Origin: Rhizobium jaguaris
Lineage (GTDB): Bacteria > Pseudomonadota > Alphaproteobacteria > Rhizobiales > Rhizobiaceae
NCBI RefSeq assembly: GCF_003627755.1
Contig: NZ_CP032694.1
Location: 673,501 to 737,500 of the forward strand
Reading direction: 5' to 3'
Length of the DNA: 64,000 nucleotides
The position numbers and the translations under genes are program-made. How positions within the stretch are numbered: the stretch's first letter is position 1; each line of letters begins with the position of its first letter. This document shows, one piece after another, positions 55,081 to 63,390 of the stretch. The notes below the pieces were generated by a model, which did not search any database, was not told the origin of the DNA, and worked only from the letters and a program-made list of their open reading frames with translations.

Positions 55081-55471
55081 TGTTCTGTACTTCTCTGTGT
55101 TATCTGATAACTACCTGATATCATTGTGTATTATCTGCCGGACCCTATTAGGATATATCAAGCGTTATGCCTTCCGGTCTATCAGTAAATGAATAGATAC
55201 ATATCCAGATACTACAAATAGATAATAGATAACTATACAGATCAGATACCGGTAAGATACTAGATAGATATACTATAGAAATAACCATACAGAACATAGA
55301 CAGCTAACAGATAATACATATATAACTAGATATTTATATAGGATAGCTACCAGATTGCTATGCAGACGCCCGCGCTATGCTTGAGGCTCCGCTACGGCTA
55401 GATAGCTAACAGATACAGATATAAGGCCATGACAAGTGGCTGCAGGATCAGCACTGGATAGCAAACAGATC
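55081..55471. repeat. AT-rich tract with iterated AGATA and GATAGCTAACAGATA motifs
   Basis: AGATA occurs about 14 times on the plus strand between 55195 and 55480. A degenerate 15-mer close to GATAGCTAACAGATA recurs at 55299, 55342, 55401 and 55457 (spacing 43-59 bp). The tract is far richer in AT than its neighbours and codes for no protein. It looks like iterons or a degenerated satellite. Confidence 0.6.
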
Positions 55472-55740
55472 AGATATCTAAAGTACGAGCAGTCGGATAG
55501 GTTGGACAGGCATGCAGGACTAGGTGGGCAACCACCTACAGGTTGGCATACACTTTTGTACGAGTTTGCAATCCGGTCAGTACGGACACGGGAACGCTTT
55601 CTCCCTAAAGAGCACATACAGATATAGACCATAACAGCAAGCAATTGTCGTGATGATCTGTAGCGTTTTTCATGTGCAAAGTTAGATTATTGTTTATCGA
55701 TACGGTTGTTATACAATAATCAATTACAGAAAAGCCATCG

Positions 55741-55965
55741 TTGTCCACAGGATTGCTTGGTTATGTCATTTCCGATTTAAGATATTCTGCAAAGTACGGC
55801 TCCGTTGCGTGGGTAATCTCTCAACATGCTCTCTTTCGGCCAGGGATAACCCTAGGAGCGTGTTTCGCGCTCAAGACGATACTTGGCCTACCTTGGACCC
55901 AAACGCCCCTCAGCGAGGCTCTGCGTGAGTTTCGGAAATCATCCGAACCAGATCCAATCGTTTGA
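55741..55965 (+). CDS. Unassigned 74-codon ORF
   Basis: A TTG start at 55741 gives MSTGLLGYVISDLRYSAKYG then a hydrophobic middle. There is no ribosome site. It is not recognised. The composition is more protein-like than its neighbours, so it may be a remnant of a longer gene. It is listed only because no other gene covers the region. Confidence 0.22.
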   Translation: MSTGLLGYVISDLRYSAKYGSVAWVISQHALFRPGITLGACFALKTILGLPWTQTPLSEALREFRKSSEPDPIV

Positions 55966-56057
55966 TATCGTTTGCCTATCTGCATCCCGATTATGCACGC
56001 GCTCCGTAATTGCGATCCGTAGTGCATTGCGCGCCACGTCGCGGTAGGCCGGTCCGA

Positions 56058-56510
56058 TTAGCACCACGGTTGCCTTCGCCCTGTCCATATCCGCGCCAAG
56101 CCTTCCGACACCAGAATGTCGCCAAGCGATCGGCCATCCCGTACAAGCACCCGGAGCTTGCGACCGTACTTGTCTTCGTCACGTCCGGACCATGCCCGCA
56201 TCTGAAACGGACCGGCATTGACAAGTTCCATAAGCCGTACCGTGGCCTGCTCGCCGAGCGCCTTTTCGGCGGCGCAGTGAGGTTGGCTGATTTCCGGCGT
56301 ATCGATATCGGCAACACGGACCTTCACACTGTCGCTCCATAGCGTGTCACCGTCCACGATGCAGTTCTGTCGTTTTCCGCTTCCGCACCGGTCATATAGA
56401 GGCGGCGCTGTGTCGGTGGGCTGTAGAAGTCTGGTTGGCAATGCGGCGCTGACGATTATGCAAAAGCAAGTCGTAACACCGGCCACGCCGAAAATGACGC
56501 CCGTTCCCAT
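56058..56510 (-). CDS. Thermonuclease (SNase) family protein, membrane-anchored or secreted
   Basis: 150 residues from the ATG at 56510, preceded by AAGAGG. An N-terminal hydrophobic segment (GVIFGVAGVTTCFCIIVSAAL) may be a signal peptide or anchor. The SNase domain shows IVDGDTLWSDSVKVRVADIDTPEI, then LGEQATVRLMELV and DKYGRKLRVLVRDGRSLGDILVSEGLAR. The catalytic Arg, Asp and Glu positions appear to be kept (VRVADIDTPE, and R in DKYGRKL). It begins five bases after a hypothetical gene, suggesting an operon. It would cleave DNA or RNA outside the cytoplasm. Confidence 0.8.
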   Translation of the reverse strand: MGTGVIFGVAGVTTCFCIIVSAALPTRLLQPTDTAPPLYDRCGSGKRQNCIVDGDTLWSDSVKVRVADIDTPEISQPHCAAEKALGEQATVRLMELVNAGPFQMRAWSGRDEDKYGRKLRVLVRDGRSLGDILVSEGLARIWTGRRQPWC

Positions 56511-56917
56511 GCCTCTTATCGCTGGCTGACAAAACGGTAGTAGCCGTCTGCGGCAAGGCGGGGATGAACGCCGCATTCGAAGCTGCTGTTGATCCGGGCT
56601 GGATCGGCTTTTGCGAGCCAGCCGCTCAATTGTGCCGTATCGGCGGCAAAGCGCTTAAGCTCGTTCGCAAAGGCGGTGAAATAGCTTTCGTACGTTGGGA
56701 AGCGTTCGGTATGGCCGTGCTCGTGGCAAAAGTGAGCTGCTAGTGCCAGCGGATCAACGCCATCTCGGTAGGCGCGACGTAGCGGCTCTTGTTCCATTAG
56801 GTCCGTAATGCGGGGATCATCGGCAGATTTGCCGGAAATCCGATGGACCTCATTTGCATAAGTCTCGTAGAAGGCGTCGTACCGGTCGTCCTTGCGCATT
56901 GACCTTGCCCCCAAGTT

Positions 56918-57847
56918 TTATCCAGTTTTGAGTTCGCTCCAGTGGTTTTGGGTTGCTGTATTCGGGGCGGTAGCGGCGGGTTGCGGTGCGGAGCCATTTC
57001 GGCTGCGCAGCACCGCATCACGTCGCGGGTTGATGGTCTGAGCGAACTCGGCAGGTGTCCTCCAGCCGAGTCCAGAGTGCGGGCGGTTATCGTTATAATC
57101 GCTGCGCCAGTTTGAAAGCGCTGAACGAGCATGGGTCAGTGACGAGAACAGTGTTTCGTTCAGGAACTCGTCTCGCAGCCGTCCATTGAAGCTTTCGATG
57201 AAGGCGTTCTGGATCGGCTTGCCTGGCGCGATATAGTGCCAATCTATCTTCGTCTTGTCCGTCCATTGCAGGATCGCATTGCTTGTGAACTCGCTGCCGT
57301 TATCACTGACGATCATCTTCGGCTTGCCACGCCCCTCGATGATCCGGTCCAGCTCACGAGCAACACGCAGGCCGGAAAGCGATGTATCGGCGATGAGACC
57401 CAGGCATTCTCTGGTGCAATCATCGACGACCGTCAGAACCCGGAACCTGCGACCATCGGTGAGTTGATCCGACACGAAGTCCAGCGACCAACGTTCATTG
57501 GCGGTTACTGGTATCAGCATCGGTGCTCGTGTGCCGATCGCTCGCTTGCGGCCACCACGCTTGCGCACGGTCAACTTCTCCTCCCGATAGAGCCGGAAGA
57601 GCTTCTTGTGGTTCACAAGGTGCCCCTCGCGTCTGAGCAGCACATGAATGCGTCGATAGCCGAAGCGGCGGCGTTCATGCGCCAACGCCTTCATCCGCTC
57701 GCGAAGGCCCTGGTCGTCGATGCGGCTGCTTTCGTAACGAACTGTCATCCGGCAAACGCCGATGGCTTTACACGCCCGCCGTTCACTCATCCGATGGTGA
57801 TCCATCAGATGCGCGACAGCGTTCCGCTTTGCTGCGGGCGTCACCAC
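56918..57847 (-). CDS. IS3-family transposase OrfB (DDE integrase)
   Basis: 309 residues. The catalytic triad is visible as D in [14 protein letters not shown] in [11 protein letters not shown] and E in [20 protein letters not shown]. The N-terminal part has [17 protein letters not shown]. It overlaps OrfA by seven bases in another frame and is probably made by -1 frameshifting near GGGAAAG. Confidence 0.9.
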   Translation of the reverse strand: MVTPAAKRNAVAHLMDHHRMSERRACKAIGVCRMTVRYESSRIDDQGLRERMKALAHERRRFGYRRIHVLLRREGHLVNHKKLFRLYREEKLTVRKRGGRKRAIGTRAPMLIPVTANERWSLDFVSDQLTDGRRFRVLTVVDDCTRECLGLIADTSLSGLRVARELDRIIEGRGKPKMIVSDNGSEFTSNAILQWTDKTKIDWHYIAPGKPIQNAFIESFNGRLRDEFLNETLFSSLTHARSALSNWRSDYNDNRPHSGLGWRTPAEFAQTINPRRDAVLRSRNGSAPQPAATAPNTATQNHWSELKTG

Positions 57848-58107
57848 TTCTTTCCCAAAAGGTCTTTCAACGCGGCATTGTCGAGCATCGCGTCCGCCAG
57901 AAGCCGCTTCAGCTTCGTGTTCTCGTCCTCCAGCGTCTTCAGCCGCTTGGCCTCAGACACCTCCATCCCGCCGAATCTGGCCTTCCATTTATAGATGCTG
58001 GCATCGCTGACGCCGTGCTTGCGGCAAAGCTCCGATACTGGCGTGCCCGCCTCGTGCTCCTTCAGAATGCCGATAATCTGTTCGTCAGTAAAACGGTTGC
58101 GTTTCAT
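57841..58107 (-). CDS. IS3-family transposase OrfA
   Basis: 88 residues with a simple [47 protein letters not shown] leucine-rich C-terminus ([22 protein letters not shown]) allows dimerisation. It is typical of IS407-like OrfA. It ends overlapping OrfB. Confidence 0.9.
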   Translation of the reverse strand: MKRNRFTDEQIIGILKEHEAGTPVSELCRKHGVSDASIYKWKARFGGMEVSEAKRLKTLEDENTKLKRLLADAMLDNAALKDLLGKKW

Positions 58108-58629
58108 TCCCTGGTCCTCTCAATGGGCCAGAGCTTACTTCAAAATGGATTATTTCAACGGGGCAAGGTCAGCATCTCTGCATCGGCCTTCGGGTCTTTG
58201 TCGACCGTCTGCGCAGCATTTCGTATTTGCCCATAGCAGGCTTCGACTTGGGCAGTGGGCGGCGCTGTGCGGGCCAAGGCCGTATACCAGAATGGCATGT
58301 CGGAGCGCATACCGTTCCTGTAAGCAAAGCCGATGACGGCCAGCTGTTTGCCATCGTGCACCTGTCGATACTCGCGGCGCGCGATGTCGATTGTACCGCT
58401 CGATATATCAGAGCCGCTGTCGCTCAGCATGGCAGTCGTTACAGCATTGGCCTCGTACGCGGACAGCCCCTTGTTCAGCGCTTCCAAGTAGACGTAGGCC
58501 CGAACGCCCTCGTTGCCCGCACGTACTGTGAAGCGGAAAAAGGTGTATCCGGCAAACGCCAGCAATCCCAATACAATCAGCCCCATGATGCCCCCCCCCA
58601 CGATCAATGTGGAATATCCGATTTTTGGA

Positions 58630-58648
58630 TAATCCGAAATTCGGATTA
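58630..58648. promoter_or_regulatory. Palindromic operator upstream of the XRE gene
   Basis: TAATCCGAA (58630-58638) and TTCGGATTA (58640-58648) form a perfect 9-bp inverted repeat with one central base. A degenerate copy (TATCCGA...GGATA, 58615-58631) lies beside it. It lies 29 bases before the XRE ATG, a fit for autoregulation. Confidence 0.65.
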
Positions 58649-58677
58649 CCGCACGGTTGAAGGGCAGTCAACCGAGC

Positions 58678-58920
58678 ATGGCGAAAACGCTGCACTCAAA
58701 GAGGCATGAAGTACTGGTAGCGGCGATTGCAGAACAACGCCGTGCTAAAGGCTTGTCTCAAGCACAGGTCGCCAAGTTGCTGGGACGCCATCAACCGTTC
58801 ATCGCTAATATCGAAAGCGGTGAACGCCGGGTCGATTTGCTAGAACTGATAACGATAGCGAATATCATTGAACTTGATGTTCATGCCCTGCTTGACCGGT
58901 TGCAGCAGGTTTCAGAGTGA
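58678..58920 (+). CDS. XRE-family transcriptional regulator
   Basis: 80 residues from the ATG at 58678. An in-frame TTG at 58657 with its own purine-rich context is an alternative. The HTH_3 domain covers nearly the whole protein: LVAAIAEQRRAKGLSQAQVAKLLGRHQPFIANIESGERRVDLLELITIANII. It overlaps the integrase gene by 56 bases tail to tail. Its likely target is the palindrome at 58630-58648. It may control the island's integrase or excision genes. Confidence 0.85.
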   Translation: MAKTLHSKRHEVLVAAIAEQRRAKGLSQAQVAKLLGRHQPFIANIESGERRVDLLELITIANIIELDVHALLDRLQQVSE

Positions 58921-60556
58921 AGTCGAGCGTCTGTATTGCGTCGTCAAGCACCTGTAGGGTGTAGCCCCCGAAGTAGTTTTGGTAGGTAACGCCTTGGGGG
59001 ATGTGGCCTACGATGGCGCTGACAAGTGGATCGTTGGGCTTTGCGTTGCCAAGCTGCGTAATAACGGTATGGCGCAGACTGTGGAACACGAGGAACTCGG
59101 ATTTCAGATTGAGCTTCGGTAGCAAACTTTCGTTAAACCAGCGTCCAAGGTTACGGCCTCGGCCGTGCTCGACAGAGTTCGGTAGCTCCTGAAATAATTT
59201 CTGTTTTCCCTGCCTGCGCAACGCCTCGACATGATCCAATAGACCAAGCCTGATGAGTTCGCGATGTATTGGAACCCTGCGCTTTGAAGCCTCTGTCTTT
59301 ACCTTTTTGTCGTCCTCGTTGTTGATGTCAAAAAACCAGATACCGTCCTGTTGCCGAATGTCTGCAAGATCAAGCTGTGCAATCTCATTGAGCCGTGCAC
59401 CCGTATAGATGCCGATAAGCGGTCCCCATTTTTGGTATGGTTTGCGTGCATATATCAGGCCGCTGTCCACGACGGCGTTCAGAATGGTGCGTATTTGATC
59501 TGATGTGAAGGGTAAACGTTTTTTCTCCGCGCGCTGCCGGTTCCGTTTGATCTGAACGCCTGCAAACAGGTTCCGCTCTACGTACCCGTGATGCTGGGCG
59601 TATCCGAAGAAATCGTTATAGGTCTGTAAATACTTGTTGATTGAGGGAACAGACAGGCGGGGTAAGTTAGCCATCTTCAGCACTTCGGCTAGAGACTTGC
59701 CCCTGGTCTCCTGTTTTTTATGTCGGTGCTTGGGCAGCGCAACCAAGGTGTCTTTAACGGTTGTCACGTCCTGCGGGGTCAGCGAAGCAATATCCCGGTT
59801 TCTGCCGAACAATTCCGTAAGCAGTCCTAGATATTCCTCTTTGCCCATAACCGTAGTCTTAACCCAGTTTTCCCCTAGTTTCCGTTCCATGATGAAACGT
59901 TTGGCTAATTCCTCAATGGTGATACTCAGTACCTTGGGCTGTACTAAAGGCGCAGGCGACGGTGTGGGGATTGCACTCGCGGCAGGTGTCGTAGGAGAAG
60001 CCAGAGTGCTTAGGTCGAACTGTTCGTAGGAAGCGTCATGGTCTAGGACCGCTTTCAGAAAGCTACGGACGGCCAGTTTGAAATCCTTTTTCAGCCAGCC
60101 GTATTGTTTGTCCGCATCAGAGAATGGCACGCGGTACTGCGTCATGAATTTTGCAAGCAGGTCTTGGTAGCTTGTGCCGAATGAGAGCGGGCTATCTGTT
60201 TCAATTTCTTGCTGGGTTGCCTCAAGCCGAAGCTCGTAATCCCGTCGGGTCTTTTCGGTGAGACGGCCTTGGCTATCTATCTCGTCCTTAACCGTGTCGA
60301 GAAGTTCGCGGAAATGCTGTTTCAGCAAGCCGTGCAATTCATCGTATCGCATTCCGTATGCAATTCCCTGCTCATTCAACTGTTCGCCTATCTGGATCAA
60401 GGATCGCGACAAGCGCAATGCTTTTCGTGGGTCGCGTGTCTGTAGCGAAATCTTGATCGTCTCGGCTTTTTGGCGTGGGTGTAACTGCTTCGGCATTGGC
60501 CAGCGGAAGTAGAAGACGCCATGCCGAGACTTGAGAAGATAAGAGGGGATGTACAA
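58865..60556 (-). CDS. Tyrosine site-specific integrase of the island
   Basis: 563 residues. The N-terminal part (RHGVFYFRWPMPKQLHPRQ) is of the DUF6538 type found on many phage-like integrases. The SAM-like core-binding domain and the catalytic domain follow. Catalytic residues: Arg in YTGARLNEIAQLD, HxxR in FHSLRHTVITQLG and the nucleophile Tyr in TYQNYFGGYT. It begins 66 bases from the tRNA-Thr 3' end and reads away from it, typical for an integrase using that tRNA as att site. It looks intact. Confidence 0.92.
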   Translation of the reverse strand: MYIPSYLLKSRHGVFYFRWPMPKQLHPRQKAETIKISLQTRDPRKALRLSRSLIQIGEQLNEQGIAYGMRYDELHGLLKQHFRELLDTVKDEIDSQGRLTEKTRRDYELRLEATQQEIETDSPLSFGTSYQDLLAKFMTQYRVPFSDADKQYGWLKKDFKLAVRSFLKAVLDHDASYEQFDLSTLASPTTPAASAIPTPSPAPLVQPKVLSITIEELAKRFIMERKLGENWVKTTVMGKEEYLGLLTELFGRNRDIASLTPQDVTTVKDTLVALPKHRHKKQETRGKSLAEVLKMANLPRLSVPSINKYLQTYNDFFGYAQHHGYVERNLFAGVQIKRNRQRAEKKRLPFTSDQIRTILNAVVDSGLIYARKPYQKWGPLIGIYTGARLNEIAQLDLADIRQQDGIWFFDINNEDDKKVKTEASKRRVPIHRELIRLGLLDHVEALRRQGKQKLFQELPNSVEHGRGRNLGRWFNESLLPKLNLKSEFLVFHSLRHTVITQLGNAKPNDPLVSAIVGHIPQGVTYQNYFGGYTLQVLDDAIQTLDFTLKPAATGQAGHEHQVQ

Positions 60557-60619
60557 AGAAATGTCTCACCGGGATGTCCCACCTGTGGACGTCGGTAGTC
60601 AAGTCTTTGATCTTAAAGG

Positions 60620-60639
60620 AAATGGTGCCGCTTACGTGA
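60620..60639. repeat. att site at the tRNA-Thr 3' end
   Basis: AAATGGTGCCGCTTACGTGA includes the CCA end and acceptor stem of tRNA-Thr (minus strand). It is identical to 45568-45587. Integration re-formed the tRNA's 3' end here. Confidence 0.85.
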
Positions 60640-60698
60640 CTCGAACACGTGACCCCATCATTACGAATGATGTGCTCTACCGACTGAGCTAAAGCGGC
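60623..60698 (-). tRNA. tRNA-Thr (anticodon CGT)
   Basis: Read on the minus strand, the acceptor stem GCCGCTT pairs with AAGCGGC followed by ACCA. The anticodon stem CATCA/TGATG encloses TTCGTAA with anticodon CGT. The T-loop (TTCGAGT) and D-loop (GCTCAGTCGGTAGAGC) are present. It is 76 bases long with CCA encoded. The island is integrated at its 3' end without damage. Confidence 0.95.
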
Positions 60699-60836
60699 AT
60701 TCCGGGCCGTTTGGTATGGCCCCGCGATTTGCATGGCGCTGATACAGTCAAAGCGGTGAGATTTCAAGCGTCCAAATCGCCGAATGGCAAAAAAGCGAGA
60801 GGCTTGTGAAAAAAGTAGTCGTGCGCGTGGGCTTTC

Positions 60837-61796
60837 TCAGAGCTCCAGCCGGGCACGTGCCTGGCGGTATTCCACCTCCAGCCGGTCGACGAGCGCGGCC
60901 ACCGGTTCGATGGCTTTGACGGCGCCGATCCCCTGGCCGGAGCCCCAAATATCCTTCCAGGCCTTGGCGCCGGTCGTCGCCGCTTCGAAATCCATTTTCG
61001 AAGGATCGGCTTCGGGCAAGTTGTCCGGGTCCATGCCGGCGGCGCGGATCGAAGGTTTCAGATAGTTGCCGTGCACGCCGGTGAAGAAGTTGGAATAGAC
61101 GATATCGGCCGCCGCTCCGTCGACGATCGCTTGCTTGTAGGCTTCCGCCGCGCGCGCCTCTTCGGTGGCGATGAATGGCGAGCCGATATAGGCCATATCC
61201 GCGCCCATCGCTTGCGTGGCCAGGATCGCGCCGCCATTGGCAATGGCGCCGGCAAGCAGCAAAGGCCCGTCGAACCATTCGCGGATTTCCTGGACCAGCG
61301 CAAAGGGCGAGAGTTGGCCGGCATGACCGCCGGCGCCCGCCGCCACCGCAATCAGCCCGTCCGCACCCTTGCGGATCGCCGAATTGGCATGACGATTGTT
61401 GATGATGTCATGCAGCACGAGGCCGCCGTAGGAATGCACGGCCGCATTGACCTCCGGCACGGCACCGAGCGAGGAGATGACGATCGGCACCTTGTATTTC
61501 ACGCAGAGCATCAGATCATGTTCCAGCCGCTTGTTCGACGCATGGACAATCTGATTGACCGCGAACGGAGCGGAAGGCCGTTCGGGATGCGCGGCGTCGT
61601 GCGCAGCGAGATCCTCGGTGATCATTGCCAGCCATTCATCCAATTGGCTTTCCGGCCGGGCGTTCAGCGCCGGAAACGAGCCGACGACGCCGGCCTTGCA
61701 CTGCGCCAGCGTCAAGGCCGGATGCGTGATGATGAAAAGGGGCGAGGCCACGACTGGCAGCCGCAGGCGCTCGGTCAGGACGGGGGGGAGGGCCAT
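60837..61796 (-). CDS. Nitronate monooxygenase (2-nitropropane dioxygenase) family protein
   Basis: 319 residues from the ATG at 61796 (MALPPVLTERL). In-frame ATGs at 61802 and 61805 are alternatives. FMN-binding TIM-barrel protein of the NMO family: LPVVASPLFIITHPALTLAQCKAGVVGSF at the N-terminus, then AVAAGAGGHAG (the catalytic-His loop) and LLAGAIANGGAILATQAMGADMAYIGSPF. It oxidises nitroalkanes such as 2-nitropropane or propionate-3-nitronate. Rhizobial relatives lie among fatty-acid genes. Its upstream palindrome matches that of fadD. Confidence 0.88.
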   Translation of the reverse strand: MALPPVLTERLRLPVVASPLFIITHPALTLAQCKAGVVGSFPALNARPESQLDEWLAMITEDLAAHDAAHPERPSAPFAVNQIVHASNKRLEHDLMLCVKYKVPIVISSLGAVPEVNAAVHSYGGLVLHDIINNRHANSAIRKGADGLIAVAAGAGGHAGQLSPFALVQEIREWFDGPLLLAGAIANGGAILATQAMGADMAYIGSPFIATEEARAAEAYKQAIVDGAAADIVYSNFFTGVHGNYLKPSIRAAGMDPDNLPEADPSKMDFEAATTGAKAWKDIWGSGQGIGAVKAIEPVAALVDRLEVEYRQARARLEL

Positions 61797-61818
61797 GAAC
61801 ATCATCCGTATTTGACGT

Positions 61819-61834
61819 TTACGAAAACGTCAAA
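61819..61834. promoter_or_regulatory. Operator-like palindrome upstream of the nitronate monooxygenase gene
   Basis: The core TTACGAAAACGTCAAA matches the fadD site (37039-37054) at 13 of 16 positions. A larger inverted repeat, TTTGACGTTT (61811-61820) and AAACGTCAAA (61825-61834), surrounds it. It lies 15-40 bases before the start codon, a repressor position. Confidence 0.6.
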
Positions 61835-61877
61835 GGCATAACAGATGCTCGTCGGGAGCGGAAGATGGCAGCCGAGG

Positions 61878-61945
61878 CAATAGGCAGCAGGCAATAGGGA
61901 TTGTTAACGATATCCGCGACAAACGCTTTTGCCTGCTGCCTACTG
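61878..61945. repeat. 17-bp inverted repeat in the intergenic gap
   Basis: Arms 61878-61894 and 61929-61945 match at 16 of 17 positions and enclose 34 bases. The arms contain GGCAGCAGGCAA, a word of a dispersed rhizobial repeat. The 316-bp gap around it has no gene. Confidence 0.6.
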
Positions 61946-62122
61946 CCACCCCATTTGTGTCGTCTTTGCCATTTATCCCCGCCGGAGTGTCCATGGGTCA
62001 TGGGAGAGACTTGCACATTGTCGGGCGGGGCGTTACCGAATTCGGTTAGCGAATGGTAAAGAAGTGGTCGTTTTGCCGATAGAGTATGCGGGCGTATTGC
62101 GAGTAAGAGTAAAGGACCTGAC

Positions 62123-63355
62123 GTGAGCGGACTAGAAACGGCTATCAGAAACGCCCTGGAGCGATCCGATCGCGCCAATCCGGAAATTCGGGCCCGCATC
62201 TACCAGTCGGCGCGACAGGCGCTCGAATCGGGGCTTCGCAAGCAGGACATTACCGACACCGGCATCATTTCGGCTCAGCGCCAGCGCCTGGAGGCGACCA
62301 TCCGGGCGATCGAGGGCGAGGAGCGCGCCCGCCCGCCGGAAACGCCGGTGACGCCCGAGGTGGAGGCGCCCCAAGTTCCTTCGGCGCCGCCGCAGCAAGC
62401 ATCGCAGCCGGTGCAGCAGCGACAGGAGCAGGAGCCTGTCATGAGCGTGCGCGGCGAGACGCGCGACCGCCCCACTGCCGCTCAAGCCTCCGCTCCCGTC
62501 GAATCCCCTGCGCCGGAAAGCGAGTTTGGCGACATGCGCGCCGGCCCGGCCGATCATCTCGGTGCCGACAGCGATCAGCGGCAGGCACCCGCGCCCACCG
62601 CAACGCGGTCGATGAATTTCAAACCGGAACGCGCCGCGGTTCGCCGCAAGCCGCGCAAGTTCTTCTCGCGCCTGCTGGTCTTCTGCATCCTCCTCGCCTT
62701 CCTCGGCGTCGGCGCCTGGTGGATCAAGACCTCGGGCGTGTTCATGACGGCGGCGCAGCGCGACACCAGCGTCCCCAATCCGCCGGCGCATGTTGATTCC
62801 CAGGATTTCAAGGGCAACAACAGTGACGGCGACGCGTCCAATGACGATGACAACAGCGGCCCCGCCAATCCGGGGCTGGCGACGATCGATCCGCAGAACA
62901 GTTTCTCGGCGGAGTGGATCGAGATTTTCAAGCCGACCGACTTGGCCAAAGTCGTAAGCGGCGCGCAGGCCAAGGCCGAGAACGTCTCGGAAAACGAAGG
63001 TCCGGCGGTGCGGCTGACCTCTCAGACCAACGCCCCGGACGGCAACGCGTCGGTCGAAGTGCCGGTCAGCGTGCTGCAGCAATTGGCTGGCAAATCGTCA
63101 GCCGTCGCGCTCACGCTGCAGTCTACCTCCGACACGCCGACGCAGATCACCGTGGAATGCGATTTCGGCTCGCTGGGCAGTTGCGGCCGTCATCGTTTCA
63201 ACGTTACTCGCCAGAAGAGCGACGCCCTGTTCGAGGTCCATTTCGACCGTTCGCTGGCGCCAAACGCGCCCGGCCATTTGATCATCAACAGCGATGTCGA
63301 CGGCAAGGCGCGAGGCATCAACATCTATGCCATCCGCGTCCTGCCCGGGCAATGA
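62123..63355 (+). CDS. Conserved hypothetical single-TM protein
   Basis: 410 residues from the GTG at 62123, preceded by AAAGGA. The N-terminal part is helical (LETAIRNALERSDRANPEIRARIYQSARQALESG). A long Pro/Gln/Glu/Ala-rich linker follows, then one membrane helix (FFSRLLVFCILLAFLGVGAWWI, about residues 179-200) and an outer domain with a cysteine pair (VECDFGSLGSCGRHRFNV). This is consistent with a type II membrane protein with a periplasmic beta-rich domain. I recognise no catalytic motif. It is a stand-alone gene. Confidence 0.8.
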   Translation: MSGLETAIRNALERSDRANPEIRARIYQSARQALESGLRKQDITDTGIISAQRQRLEATIRAIEGEERARPPETPVTPEVEAPQVPSAPPQQASQPVQQRQEQEPVMSVRGETRDRPTAAQASAPVESPAPESEFGDMRAGPADHLGADSDQRQAPAPTATRSMNFKPERAAVRRKPRKFFSRLLVFCILLAFLGVGAWWIKTSGVFMTAAQRDTSVPNPPAHVDSQDFKGNNSDGDASNDDDNSGPANPGLATIDPQNSFSAEWIEIFKPTDLAKVVSGAQAKAENVSENEGPAVRLTSQTNAPDGNASVEVPVSVLQQLAGKSSAVALTLQSTSDTPTQITVECDFGSLGSCGRHRFNVTRQKSDALFEVHFDRSLAPNAPGHLIINSDVDGKARGINIYAIRVLPGQ

Positions 63356-63390
63356 GGCCGGGCCGCCCACCTCTCATTTGAAGCCACCTC

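Larger units (their letters stand above)
56900..58171 (-). mobile_element. IS3-family element (IS407-like group), 1272 bp
   Basis: Inverted repeats TGACCTTGCCCC (56900-56911) and GGGGCAAGGTCA (58160-58171) bound the element, and GCAT (56896-56899 and 58172-58175) is duplicated. A 4-bp duplication fits the IS407 group. It carries OrfA and OrfB on the minus strand. Confidence 0.92.
56516..58586 (-). pseudogene. One-TM hypothetical protein gene split by an IS3-family element
   Basis: The 5' part (58586-58176) starts MGLIVLGLLAFAGYTFFRFT, one membrane anchor, and ends KADAE. The 3' part (56899-56516) reads MRKDDRYDAFYETYANEVHR to RFVSQR. Removing the IS and one GCAT copy joins them in frame (AEMRKDD), giving about 264 residues. 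The ORF also opens from a TTG at 58607. I do not recognise the family. The intact gene lay just upstream of the nuclease gene, so both may have worked together. Confidence 0.8.
45568..60639. mobile_element. 15-kb integrative element at tRNA-Thr(CGT), carrying decayed defence genes
   Basis: The element lies between two perfect 20-bp direct repeats (45568-45587 and 60620-60639) that match the 3' end of the tRNA-Thr gene. A tyrosine integrase (58865-60556) reads away from the tRNA and adjoins it. The cargo includes an OLD-family nuclease, an AAA ATPase/TOPRIM pair, a nuclease, a serine recombinase and an XRE regulator. Three insertion sequences (IS3, IS66, IS407-like) and several broken genes show decay. 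No conjugation genes are present, so any movement would need help. Confidence 0.85.

Noticed and set aside
55195..55471. AGATA-rich tract as a CRISPR array
   Set aside because: Repeats are short, degenerate and not separated by unique spacers of constant length, and there are no cas genes.
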